A DNA stretch of 16,195 nt from an uncultured Rhodobacter sp. (GCA_937901435.1 CALGTJ010000589.1:1-16195), one strand, 5' to 3'. Counted from the stretch's first letter, positions 7,667 through 15,705 are shown. Numbers and translations are program-made. Notes: generated by a model from the letters alone, not told the origin.

Positions 7667-8833
7667 GTGACGGACAACTTACACTCTCAGCGCTATGGCC
7701 GTGTCTGGCTGGATGCCTTTGGCCTTGATCCCAGCCTGATCCACGCCAATCACGGCTCTTACGGGGCGGTGCCACGCGATATTCGCGCCCGTCAGCGCGA
7801 GATACAGGACGAGGTGAACGGCAATCCCACAGGCTTTTTGCGCGCCGTTTATCCGGTGCGGATTCGCGAGGCGGCGGTCTCTGTGGCTGGCGTGTTGGGC
7901 GGGGATGCGCGCGATTGGGTGTTTGTCGAAAACGCCACGGCGGGGATGAATATCGTAATCGCGGGCTGCGGGCTTGGCCCCGGTGACGAGGTTCTGACCA
8001 GCGATCAGGTCTATGGTGCTGTGCGCAAAAGCCTTGCGCGGATGTGCGCGCGCAGTGGGGCCAGCGTGGTCGAGGTGGCGCTGCCGCTGCCCCTAGCCTC
8101 GTCAGACGATCTGTTCGAGCGGATCACAAGGGCCGTGACCCCGCGCACGCGTCTGGTGGTGCTGGATCATATTTCCTCGCCCAACGGGTTGGTGTTTCCG
8201 GTGCAGCGCCTGTGCGCGCATTTTCGCGCCATAGGGATCAGGACGCTTGTGGACGGGGCGCATGGGCCGGGCAGCGTGGATGTGGATGTTGTTGAAATCG
8301 GGGCCGATTATTACACCGCGAACATACATAAATGGCTGTCGGCCCCGCTGGGCGCGGGTGTGTTGTGGTGCCATCCCGATCATCAGGCGCGGCTCGAACC
8401 GCTGGTGGTCTCGCACGGGATTTACGACGGGTTTAACGCCGCCTTTGACTGGCCCGGCACCCGCGATCCAAGTGCGTGGCTGACTGTGCCCGTCGCCATT
8501 GGGTTTCACCAAGAACAGGGCGGGGGCGCGTTGCGCGCGCGCAATCATGCGGTGGCTTTGGCGGCAGGGCATCAGATCGCAGAGGAATTCGGGACGGTTC
8601 TGGCAGGCCCAGACACGATGGTCGCGTCAATGGTGGCGCTGCGTCTGCCGGGGGATCAGTTGAGCCCGACGGACTGTCATGCCTTGCAACATCGGATGCA
8701 GGTGGAACAGGGCGCGGTGGTGGCGTTCATGCCTGCAAGCGGGGCCACATGGCTGCGCCTGTCCGCGACGATCTATTCCGAGGTCGAGGATCTGATCGAG
8801 GCGGGACGGCGGGTGTTTCGCGCGATGCGTTAG
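7667..8833 (+). CDS. Class V aminotransferase-fold PLP enzyme, isopenicillin N epimerase-like
   Basis: This encodes 388 residues from GTG 7667, chosen because AGGGG lies seven bases upstream and HANHGSYGAVP (about 26-36) is in the usual N-terminal place. It is a fold-type I PLP enzyme. DGAHGPG (about 196-202) gives the Asp that contacts the cofactor pyridine nitrogen and a His, and NIHKWLSAPLGAG (about 219-231) gives the Schiff-base Lys222. LIHANHGSYG and NPTGFLRA near the N-terminus are typical of the isopenicillin N epimerase-like branch (CefD-like), which also holds cysteine desulfurase-like and other lyases. The real substrate is unknown; true beta-lactam epimerisation is unlikely here. 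The length is normal for the family. It sits 62 bases after the CHAT pseudogene and ends 5 bases from the convergent MarR gene, leaving no room for a separate terminator. Confidence 0.85.
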   Translation: MTDNLHSQRYGRVWLDAFGLDPSLIHANHGSYGAVPRDIRARQREIQDEVNGNPTGFLRAVYPVRIREAAVSVAGVLGGDARDWVFVENATAGMNIVIAGCGLGPGDEVLTSDQVYGAVRKSLARMCARSGASVVEVALPLPLASSDDLFERITRAVTPRTRLVVLDHISSPNGLVFPVQRLCAHFRAIGIRTLVDGAHGPGSVDVDVVEIGADYYTANIHKWLSAPLGAGVLWCHPDHQARLEPLVVSHGIYDGFNAAFDWPGTRDPSAWLTVPVAIGFHQEQGGGALRARNHAVALAAGHQIAEEFGTVLAGPDTMVASMVALRLPGDQLSPTDCHALQHRMQVEQGAVVAFMPASGATWLRLSATIYSEVEDLIEAGRRVFRAMR

Positions 8834-8838
8834 GCGGT

Positions 8839-9294
8839 TTAGAGCCGCGTTGTTTGCAGTTTTTCCAGCAGATCCAGCAGAATTTCCATCTGATCCTTGC
8901 CAAACTCGGCCTCAAGACGGGCAAAGATCGCGTTGCTTTCGGCGGCATGTTCGCGGATCAGGGCAAGGCCCTTGTCGGTGATGGTGACGATGGATTTGCG
9001 CCGGTCTTTTTTGCCCGGCGCACGCAGCAGCAGCCCGTCTGTTTCCATTGCGTGCATGATCCGCGTCAGGCTGGGCAGCAGCAGGCAGGCGGCCTGCGCG
9101 ATGGCGGTTTGCTCGATAGGGCCGGATTCGGCCACGACCCGCAGCACGCGCCATTTTTGTTCGGAAATCTGGCTGCGTGACAGCATATCGCGCACCGGCT
9201 CCATCACCGTTTCGCGCGCGCGCAGCAGGGCGATGGGCAGCGAACGTTCAGTCTTGCGCAGGATCGTCTTTGGATCGGTGGGTGTGTCGGTCAT
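8839..9294 (-). CDS. MarR-family regulator, HpaR-like
   Basis: This encodes 151 residues, a winged-helix MarR protein. SLPIALLRARETVMEPVRDM (about 18-37) opens the dimerisation region. EQKWRVLRVVAESG leads into the helix-turn-helix, ACLLLPSLTRIMHAMETDGL (about 69-88) is the recognition segment, and KKDRRKSIVTITDKG (about 95-109) is the wing with its usual DRR. The layout closely resembles HpaR, the repressor of homoprotocatechuate degradation genes (IALLQARE, LRPSLTGILTRMERDGL). A role in sensing an aromatic acid is therefore plausible but not shown: no hpa catabolic genes are in the window. AAGG precedes ATG 9294. The gene lies downstream of dctM on the same strand, 89 bases away, with its own candidate promoter. 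Confidence 0.85.
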   Translation of the reverse strand: MTDTPTDPKTILRKTERSLPIALLRARETVMEPVRDMLSRSQISEQKWRVLRVVAESGPIEQTAIAQAACLLLPSLTRIMHAMETDGLLLRAPGKKDRRKSIVTITDKGLALIREHAAESNAIFARLEAEFGKDQMEILLDLLEKLQTTRL

Positions 9295-9329
9295 ATCAGC
9301 CTTGCCTCGGGTTAAGGGAGGTTAGGCGA

Positions 9330-9357
9330 TATGTAGCTTTGTTGACAAGTTAAGCAA
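9330..9357 (-). promoter_or_regulatory. Candidate promoter with overlapping inverted repeat upstream of marR
   Basis: On the - strand, TTGCTT (9357-9352) and TACATA (9335-9330) are separated by 16 bases. The spacer contains an inverted repeat, TTGT-TG-ACAA on the + strand (9339-9348). MarR proteins often bind such dyads between or over the -35 and -10 boxes of their own promoter, so autoregulation is plausible. Box matches to consensus are partial. Confidence 0.33.
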
Positions 9358-9383
9358 TGCGCAGACCCTCCCCCGCGTATGCC

Positions 9384-10679
9384 CTACCCTGCATAGCCAA
9401 AGACCCTTGGCAGGAACAACACGATCCCCGGCACCAGCACAAGCGCCAGCAGGGCCACCAGCAGGACACCAAGGAAAGGCCAGATCTCGCGAATGATCTC
9501 GGACAGGGGAATGCGGGTGACGGCATTGATGACGAACAGCAAGATCCCATAGGGCGGGGTGATCAGGCCGATCATGCAATTGACGACGGCGACGACTCCG
9601 AAATGGACCAGATCGATGCCCAACTCTCGGCAGGTGGGCAGAAACAGCGGGATGATGACCAGAATGATCGTCGTCGCGTCCAGCACACAGCCGAGGATCA
9701 GCAGGATCAGGTTCACCGCCAGCAGAAACATCAGCGGGTGAATATCAAGGCCGACAAGCTGTTGGGCAAGGATATTGGGGATGTTTTCGGAGGCGACCAC
9801 AAAGTTCAGGATCAGTGCGCCCCCGATGACCAGACCGACGGCGGCGGAGGACCGCGCGCTGTCCACGAGGATGCGGTAGAGGCCAGCGAAAGAGAGGGCG
9901 CGGTAGAACAAGGCGGCCAGGACCAGCGCGTAAAAGGCGGCAACGGCGGCGGCCTCTGTCGGGGTCGTCACGCCTCCGTAAATGCCATAGAGCAGGATCG
10001 CGGGCATCAGCAGCGCGGGGAACGCGTTGACGGTGCGGCCGGGCAGTTCGCGCAGGGGGACCGGATCATCAAGGCCAAAGCCCTTGCGATAGGACAGCCA
10101 TGTGTTCATCCCCATCAACACAGCACCCATCATCAAGCCGGGCAGGATGCCACCAAGGAAGAGGTAGCCAATCGAGGTGTTTGACACCAAAGCGTAAAGC
10201 ACCATGGGGATCGAGGGCGGAATAATCGGGCCAATGGTGGCGGACGCAGCCGTGATGGCGGCGGAATAGCCGCGCGTGTAATGGCCGCTTTTGGTCATCA
10301 TGCCGATGATGATCTTGCCGATCCCCGCCGCATCCGCCACGGCAGAGCCGGACATGCCCGAAAAGATCAGCGAGGCAACCACGTTGACATGGCCAAGCCC
10401 GCCACGAAACCGCCCCACAAGGGCGATGCAAAACCCCAACAGGCGGTCGCTGATGGTGCCCGCGTTCATAATGTTCGCGGCGACGATGAACAGGGGCACA
10501 GCGAGCAGGATAAAGCTGTTGTATAGCCCATCCATCAGGACTTTGCCCGCGATTCCAACGCCCTGCCCGGTCGCCGTGAGATACACCAGCGACGAGATCA
10601 GGATCGCATAGGCAATCGGCGCGCCGATCCCGGCGAGCAGAAAGAGGGTGACGAGGCAGGCGAGGAACTCAACGGTCAT
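9384..10679 (-). CDS. dctM: TRAP transporter large permease (DctM family)
   Basis: This encodes 431 residues from ATG 10679 (MTVEFLACLVTLFLLAGIG). The frame is open further upstream, but that would run deep into dctQ; this start overlaps the dctQ end by 11 bases, usual in TRAP operons. About a dozen hydrophobic segments span the protein. Family signatures include SGSAVADAAGIGKI, GPIIPPSIPMVLYA, GGVTTPTEAAAVAAFYAL and LITPPYGILLFV. It is the inner-membrane channel subunit that imports the bound solute using a sodium gradient, by analogy with SiaM/DctM. With dctQ and dctP it makes a complete tripartite system. The substrate is not determined by this subunit. It is the last gene of the uptake operon; marR follows on the same strand. 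Confidence 0.95.
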   Translation of the reverse strand: MTVEFLACLVTLFLLAGIGAPIAYAILISSLVYLTATGQGVGIAGKVLMDGLYNSFILLAVPLFIVAANIMNAGTISDRLLGFCIALVGRFRGGLGHVNVVASLIFSGMSGSAVADAAGIGKIIIGMMTKSGHYTRGYSAAITAASATIGPIIPPSIPMVLYALVSNTSIGYLFLGGILPGLMMGAVLMGMNTWLSYRKGFGLDDPVPLRELPGRTVNAFPALLMPAILLYGIYGGVTTPTEAAAVAAFYALVLAALFYRALSFAGLYRILVDSARSSAAVGLVIGGALILNFVVASENIPNILAQQLVGLDIHPLMFLLAVNLILLILGCVLDATTIILVIIPLFLPTCRELGIDLVHFGVVAVVNCMIGLITPPYGILLFVINAVTRIPLSEIIREIWPFLGVLLVALLALVLVPGIVLFLPRVFGYAG

Positions 10680-11232
10680 GGGCGGTCTCGTCGTAGTCTT
10701 CGGCATCCGCGACACCATATCGGAAGGCGTGATAAACCGCGTAGGCATAGCGCAGGGCGACGGCGATCAGGAACAGCATGTAGACGGAATAGATGTCGCG
10801 CATCCGGATCCAGTCGCCAAAGACATGGGACAGCGTTGCGGTCTTTTTCAGGCGCAGGATGTAGAATTTCGCCCATGTGGGTTCGATGGAAATGACCATT
10901 GCCACACAGATCACAACGCCTGCGATGATGACAAACCAGCGGCGGATCGCGGGGCGGACGTGGTAAAAGAGGATGTCAAAGGTGACGTGATCGCGGTCCT
11001 TGACGATGAACGCATTGCCCCAGAAGACCAGCCAGATCCACATGAGCAGACAGAATTCCAGCGTCCAGCCGTAAAGGCTGGGGTCAAGGATGGGAAAGCT
11101 TTCGGCCAACCATGGCAGCCGCGCCGAATAGCGCACGACGATTTGCAGGATAAACGTCAGGAACATGGCCGCCATCATTGCAGCGGCGACGGCCTCGACC
11201 GTATGCCGAAAGCTGGCCTGAACAGGTTTCAT
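10669..11232 (-). CDS. dctQ: TRAP transporter small permease (DctQ family)
   Basis: This encodes 187 residues with four predicted membrane segments: about 10-32 (VEAVAAAMMAAMFLTFILQI), about 55-72 (YGWTLEFCLLMWIWLVFWGN), about 100-118 (WFVIIAGVVICVAMVIS) and about 147-165. GNAFIVKDRDHVTFDILFYH, with its charged KDRDHVTFD turn, is typical of DctQ/SiaQ, where the N-R-x-H-x-x-x-D pattern recurs. It acts as the small membrane partner of DctM. Start ATG 11232 has only a weak GGAA upstream. The end overlaps the dctM start by 11 bases, which couples their translation. A strong hairpin sits between it and dctP. Confidence 0.93.
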   Translation of the reverse strand: MKPVQASFRHTVEAVAAAMMAAMFLTFILQIVVRYSARLPWLAESFPILDPSLYGWTLEFCLLMWIWLVFWGNAFIVKDRDHVTFDILFYHVRPAIRRWFVIIAGVVICVAMVISIEPTWAKFYILRLKKTATLSHVFGDWIRMRDIYSVYMLFLIAVALRYAYAVYHAFRYGVADAEDYDETAHDR

Positions 11233-11259
11233 ATGGGATTTCCGGCAGTTACGAGAGGT

Positions 11260-11285
11260 GCGAAGGGGCGGTTTGGCCCCTTCGC
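11260..11285 (-). terminator. Stable hairpin between dctP and dctQ (attenuator or mRNA-stability element)
   Basis: There is a perfect 10-bp stem, GCGAAGGGGC/GCCCCTTCGC, with a 6-base loop (11270-11275), located 12 bases after the dctP stop. No T tract follows on the - strand, so full termination is doubtful. In TRAP operons the binding protein is needed in large excess over the permeases. A hairpin here could protect the 3' end of a dctP-only mRNA or cause partial termination. The structure is seen; the function is inferred. Confidence 0.6.
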
Positions 11286-11297
11286 GGATGATTGGAT

Positions 11298-12293
<996 letters not shown>

Positions 12294-12336
12294 CGTGTCT
12301 CCTCCTCACAATGTGCGGGTTTTTATCCGCGGGTTT

Positions 12337-12354
12337 CAAAGGGGTAAGCCTTTG
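12337..12354 (-). other. Small hairpin between gntR and dctP
   Basis: CAAAGG-GGTAAG-CCTTTG forms a 6-bp stem with a 6-base loop, 9 bases after the GntR stop. Nearer dctP, the string AAACCCGC occurs twice on the - strand (about 12312-12334). Both are modest and could mark a processing site or an extra control point for dctP. I see no good promoter here. Confidence 0.35.
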
Positions 12355-12363
12355 GAATTGGTG

Positions 12364-13026
12364 TTAAAGTCCCAGCGCCCGACGTCGCGCGCTTTCGATA
12401 TGGTCGTGCAACGCGATTATGGCACGCTTGGCGTCCCTGTCACGCAGAGCCGCGATGACAGCAAGATGTTCGTCCAGCACCGAAACCACCAGATCCGGCA
12501 GCATCCGCGTGTCAGAATTGCGGATCAGCCGGATTTTGATGGCGTTGATGCGGTGAATGTCAGAGATGATCTGATTGTCCAGCCGGTCAATGATCAGGTC
12601 GTGAAAGGCCCAGTCGATCAGCTGCGCACGGGTCAGGATATCGGGCGTCACCCCTGCCGCCGCCGCATCGCGCACCTCGCGGTGTTCGGCCTCAAGCCGG
12701 GCGATATCGGCGTCGGTGGCACTGGCACAGAATTGCGAAATCGCCTCTCCCTCGATGATGCGGCGCAGTTGAAAGGCGTTGCGCACGAGGTCAAGGTCGA
12801 TGGTGAGAACTTGCAGACCGCGCTTTGGCACGGCCTCGATCAGACCGTCCGCCTCAAGGCGCGGGATCATCTCGCGGATCGCGCCCAGCGGCATTCCCGT
12901 CAGTTCGACCAACTCGCGCTGCGAGACAAACTGACCGGGATGCAGATCCTGCGCCAACAGCTTTTGCGTAAAGCTGGAATAGGCGCAATCGCGCAGCCGC
13001 GGGTCTTTTGCCTCTGCATTAGCCAT
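12364..13026 (-). CDS. GntR-family regulator, FCD subfamily
   Basis: This encodes 220 residues from ATG 13026, whose first codons overlap the aldolase stop by 8 bases; ATG 13032 is an alternative. There is no clear Shine-Dalgarno, so it is probably translationally coupled. The N-terminal winged helix spans about 10-72, with VSQRELVELTGMPLGAIREM as helix-turn-helix and RLEADGLIEAVPKRGLQV as wing. The C-terminal all-helical FCD domain (about 80-212) has the expected metal/ligand positions D138-x3-H142 in DWAFHDLI, H187 in DEHLAVI and H209 in LHDHIES. FCD proteins usually repress catabolic operons until a carboxylate inducer binds. Its place inside the aldolase-TRAP operon suggests it controls this operon and perhaps the divergent kinase, through the paired ACATGT sites in their shared upstream region. 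Confidence 0.92.
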   Translation of the reverse strand: MANAEAKDPRLRDCAYSSFTQKLLAQDLHPGQFVSQRELVELTGMPLGAIREMIPRLEADGLIEAVPKRGLQVLTIDLDLVRNAFQLRRIIEGEAISQFCASATDADIARLEAEHREVRDAAAAGVTPDILTRAQLIDWAFHDLIIDRLDNQIISDIHRINAIKIRLIRNSDTRMLPDLVVSVLDEHLAVIAALRDRDAKRAIIALHDHIESARRRALGL

Positions 13027-13888
13027 CGGCATCACTGAGCAGATCATGCGCCCTTGCGCCGGCAAGCGTCCCGGGATCAAGCGCCACCAAAGGCGCGCGC
13101 AGGCGATCCCAATCCGGGTTGCTGGTGGCCTTGGCCACCAAAGCCTTGAGCATTGGCATCACCGGATTGGACAGCACATAATTGACCTCTGCCGTCAGCG
13201 CGGGATCTTCTGTGCCAGTCTCGAAAATCCGCAACACCCGCTTTGGGTAAAGGTTCGCCATACCACAGATCGACCCCGCACCGCCAATGGCAACAGCGCG
13301 ATGCAGCAGGCGTTCATCCCCGGTCAGGACGGGCAGTTTATTATGCTCTAGCAGGGTCTTGGCATTGTCCCAAACGCCAGAACTGTCCTTGATCGCGGCC
13401 ACGCGGTCGCCAAAGGTCGCAACGATGCGATGCACCAGATCAACCGACAGCGGCACGCGGGTGACCTGCGGAATGTGATAGAGGATAAAGCGGGTCTGGG
13501 CGTCGGTCGCCTCAAAGATCTCTTTAAACCAGCCAAACAGACCCTCGTCGCTGGCATCGCCAAAGTAAAAGGGCGGCGGCAGCAAGAACTGCGTGATGCC
13601 AGAGGCGCGGCCCTGTTCGACCTGCGCGGCCACATCCGCGACAGCGGTGCCATAGACGCCCAGCACGATTCTAGCCGGGTCGATCCCCTTGGCGATCAGC
13701 GCGTCGATGCCAAGGCGCCGCTCTGCGAGCCCGACAGAGGCCCCCTCGCCCGTGGTGCCAAACAGCGTGACACCGTCAACGCCCGCGTCCATCATGTTGC
13801 GCGCATGATCGCCCAGCATGGCGCTATCAAGCGCACCATCGGCCTGAAACGGCGTCACCAGAGCCACTGAAATTCCAAATCGCGCCAT
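13019..13888 (-). CDS. DHDPS/NAL-family class I aldolase, catabolic type
   Basis: This encodes 289 residues, the usual length for the dihydrodipicolinate synthase / N-acetylneuraminate lyase family. These TIM barrels form a Schiff base between Lys and pyruvate. GTTGE (44-48), Tyr137 in YHIPQ and Schiff-base Lys167 in AAIKDSSG are all present. True DapA enzymes have YNVPGRT, where the Arg binds aspartate semialdehyde. Here the motif is YHIPQVT with no Arg in that place, which resembles the lyase/aldolase branch (YNIPALSG in N-acetylneuraminate lyase). It is therefore more likely a catabolic pyruvate aldolase for a 2-keto-3-deoxy acid or sialate-like sugar than a lysine-synthesis enzyme. AGAGGG precedes ATG 13888. 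It is the first gene of the aldolase-gntR-dctPQM operon and overlaps gntR by 8 bases. Confidence 0.87.
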   Translation of the reverse strand: MARFGISVALVTPFQADGALDSAMLGDHARNMMDAGVDGVTLFGTTGEGASVGLAERRLGIDALIAKGIDPARIVLGVYGTAVADVAAQVEQGRASGITQFLLPPPFYFGDASDEGLFGWFKEIFEATDAQTRFILYHIPQVTRVPLSVDLVHRIVATFGDRVAAIKDSSGVWDNAKTLLEHNKLPVLTGDERLLHRAVAIGGAGSICGMANLYPKRVLRIFETGTEDPALTAEVNYVLSNPVMPMLKALVAKATSNPDWDRLRAPLVALDPGTLAGARAHDLLSDADG

Positions 13889-13964
13889 ATCTCAACCCTC
13901 TTCGCAAACTGCCCTAAATTGTGGCAAGCTGCCTGAATACCAGAATCATCTTTCCTGTCATCTC

Positions 13965-13992
13965 TAACATGTTACTGACTGCACCAACATGT
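13965..13992. promoter_or_regulatory. Paired ACATGT operator-like sites in the divergent control region
   Basis: TAACATGTTA (13965-13974) is a perfect 10-base palindrome. A second AACATGT lies at 13986-13992. Their ACATGT cores (13967-13972 and 13987-13992) are exactly 20 bp apart, about two helical turns, so two dimers could bind the same face. They sit 77-104 bases before the aldolase start and 47-74 before the kinase start, in a 150-base region shared by the two divergent genes. They are probable sites for the GntR protein encoded in the operon (inference). No strong -35/-10 pair is evident in this region. Confidence 0.5.
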
Positions 13993-14038
13993 AAACCCGT
14001 TGTCTTGTCCTTTATTTTCCCTGTCGGAGTCTCTCGTT

Positions 14039-14923
14039 ATGCCCCGTATACTCTGTGCCGGTCTGATCGCCGCCGATCTGTTGTTTGACGTGGCGACCCA
14101 CCCAGACAAAGGATCAAAAAACCGCGCGACGGGATCGCGGATGATCGGCGGGGGCGGCGCGCGCAATGCGGCTGTGGCGATTGCCCGGCTTGGCGGACAG
14201 GCCAGTCTGGCCGGGGCCATCGGCGCGGATGCGCTGGGGGAGTTCATTCAGGGAACACTGGCAGATCATGGGGTCAAGACCGATTTCCTGCGGGTTCTGC
14301 CGGGGGTACGTACGGCCAGTTCCGCCATTCTGATTGCCCCGGATGGCGAGCGCACAATCATCAACCACCGCGAAGACGTGCTGTTTGACGGCGGCGTCAC
14401 GCTGCCCGACCCCTTTCCCTTTGACGCGGTGCTGACCGATACACGCTGGCCACAGGGCGCGGCCGAACTGATGCAGGCGGCGCGACGTGCAGGCAAACCG
14501 GGGGTGATGGATGCAGAGGCCCCGGTGCTGCACGCCCGCGCGGCCTTGGAAAGCGCCAGCCATGTGATCTTTTCAGAGCAGGGCCTGCGCGACTATGCAG
14601 GAGGGTGCGACGCGGCAGCGCTGTCGGGGGCCGCCAAGCGTCTGGGAGTCTGGGTGGCCGTGACACGCGGACCGTTGCCGGTTCTGTGCCATGACGGCGA
14701 TCTGGCCAGCGAAGTCCCCGGATTTCCTGTGCAGGCGGTCGATACATTGGGGGCCGGTGATGTCTGGCACGGCGCGTTTACCCTGGCGCTGGCACGGGGG
14801 ATGAGCGCGACACAGGCGGTGCGTTGGGCAAATGCAGCGGGCGCGTTGAAGGTTTCGCGACGCCCCGACCAGCCGCCGTTGCCAGATGCAAAAGAAGTCG
14901 AGGATTTGCTAGCTCGGGCCTAG
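14039..14923 (+). CDS. PfkB-family sugar kinase, resembling sulfofructose kinase YihV
   Basis: This encodes 294 residues from ATG 14039, with GGAG nine bases upstream; an earlier TTG start at 14000 is unsupported. It is a ribokinase/PfkB fold: GGGGARNAAVAIARLGG (37-53) is the N-terminal substrate/lid region, and DTLGAGDVWHGAF (235-247) holds the anion hole and catalytic base Asp241. It transfers ATP phosphate to a sugar. From memory it aligns well with E. coli YihV over GERTIIN, VLTDTRWPQGA, VIFSEQGL and the C-terminal ALK region. Lys27, Asn109 and Arg136 fall on YihV Lys27, Asn109 and Arg138, which I recall as its sulfonate-binding residues. The substrate could be a sulfosugar, a fructose-like sugar or a 2-keto-3-deoxy acid. 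It is divergent from the aldolase-TRAP operon and probably co-regulated. Confidence 0.88.
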   Translation: MPRILCAGLIAADLLFDVATHPDKGSKNRATGSRMIGGGGARNAAVAIARLGGQASLAGAIGADALGEFIQGTLADHGVKTDFLRVLPGVRTASSAILIAPDGERTIINHREDVLFDGGVTLPDPFPFDAVLTDTRWPQGAAELMQAARRAGKPGVMDAEAPVLHARAALESASHVIFSEQGLRDYAGGCDAAALSGAAKRLGVWVAVTRGPLPVLCHDGDLASEVPGFPVQAVDTLGAGDVWHGAFTLALARGMSATQAVRWANAAGALKVSRRPDQPPLPDAKEVEDLLARA

Positions 14924-14954
14924 CTCGGGCCTAGTTTGGGCCTGGCTCGGGCCT
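14911..14954 (+). repeat. Four 11-bp tandem repeats overlapping the kinase stop codon
   Basis: The units are AGCTCGGGCCT (14911-14921), AGCTCGGGCCT (14922-14932), AGTTTGGGCCT (14933-14943) and GGCTCGGGCCT (14944-14954). The first two are identical, the third differs at two bases and the fourth at one. The first unit encodes the last residues (ARA) and the junction with the second supplies the stop TAG at 14921-14923, so the array begins inside the gene. Confidence 0.85.
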
Positions 14955-15075
14955 GTCTTTGCGCGCCGCCCGATCCTCCCCCGTGCGTCTCGCCCCACCA
15001 GCACACCACCCGCAGGCTTGTGTTGCACGGGAAAACCACTAAAAACCGGGCATCGCCGCAAGAACGGAACTGCCC
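14955..15075 (+). promoter_or_regulatory. Leader of the XRE-cupin gene with candidate promoter
   Basis: This gap holds no gene I can support. TTGTGT (15018-15023) and TAAAAA (15040-15045), 16 bases apart, are a plausible sigma-70 promoter starting transcription near 15052. ACGGAA lies about six bases before the ATG at 15076 as a weak ribosome binding site. Between 14955 and 15010 I see only C-rich sequence. Confidence 0.35.
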
Positions 15076-15705
15076 ATGGCCCTGCCGACCCTGACCCAAG
15101 ACCCCCACCGTGTGACCGAACACCGAGAGAAAGTGCTGGAGGTTGCGATCGGGCGTGAAGTGCGCAATTTCCGGCGCAAACAAGAGATCACGGTGGCTGA
15201 ATTGTCCACCAGCACCGGCCTGTCCATCGGAATGTTGTCCAAGATCGAGAACGGCAATACCTCGCCCTCGCTGACCACGCTGCAAACGCTAGCCAATGCG
15301 CTGTCAGTGCCGCTGACCGCCTTTTTCCGCGGCTTTGAAGAGGCGCGGATGGCGGTGCATACCAAGGCGGGCGAAGGCGTCGAGCTGGAACGCGCCGGCA
15401 CGCGCGCCAATCACCAGTACAATCTGCTGGGCCATATCGGGGCAAATTCCAGCGGCGTGATCGTCGAACCCTATCTGATCACCCTCTCTGCGGAATCCGA
15501 CATCTTTCCCACCTTTCAGCACGGCGGGATCGAGACGATCTATATGCTTGAAGGCGAGGTCGATTACCGCCACGGCGAGTCTGTCTATCCTTTGAAACCG
15601 GGGGACACCCTGTTTTTTGACGCCGATGCCCCGCATGGTCCCGAAGTGCTCATCAAACTGCCCGCGAAATATCTGTCGGTGATTTGCTACCCTCAGACCG
15701 CCTGA
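15076..15705 (+). CDS. XRE-family regulator with C-terminal cupin domain
   Basis: This encodes 209 residues. The N-terminal helix-turn-helix of the XRE/lambda-repressor type spans about 26-80: IGREVRNFRRKQEITVAELS, GLSIGMLSKIENGNTSPSL and TLQTLANALSVPL. A C-terminal cupin_2 barrel (about 120-205) has FQHGGIETIYMLEGEVDY with His149 and Glu153, then PLKPGDTLFFDADAPHG with His187, which may bind a metal or small effector. This domain pair (as in PuuR-like regulators) typically controls a neighbouring catabolic or transport operon in response to its substrate. Here the next gene, 91 bases downstream on the same strand, is an aromatic hydroxylase, a likely target. The tandem repeats and kinase lie upstream. 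Effector unknown. Confidence 0.9.
   Translation: MALPTLTQDPHRVTEHREKVLEVAIGREVRNFRRKQEITVAELSTSTGLSIGMLSKIENGNTSPSLTTLQTLANALSVPLTAFFRGFEEARMAVHTKAGEGVELERAGTRANHQYNLLGHIGANSSGVIVEPYLITLSAESDIFPTFQHGGIETIYMLEGEVDYRHGESVYPLKPGDTLFFDADAPHGPEVLIKLPAKYLSVICYPQTA

Noticed and set aside
9357..10184. + strand open frame rich in Gln, Asp and His opposite dctM
   Set aside because: Shadow of a clear DctM gene; composition is that of reversed hydrophobic codons.
13019..14923. Sialic acid (nan) operon
   Set aside because: The TRAP, GntR and NanA-like lyase fit, but no ROK-type NanK, NanE epimerase or deacetylase is present, and the kinase is PfkB-type.
14911..14954. CRISPR-like array
   Set aside because: The 11-bp units are contiguous without spacers, and there are no cas genes.
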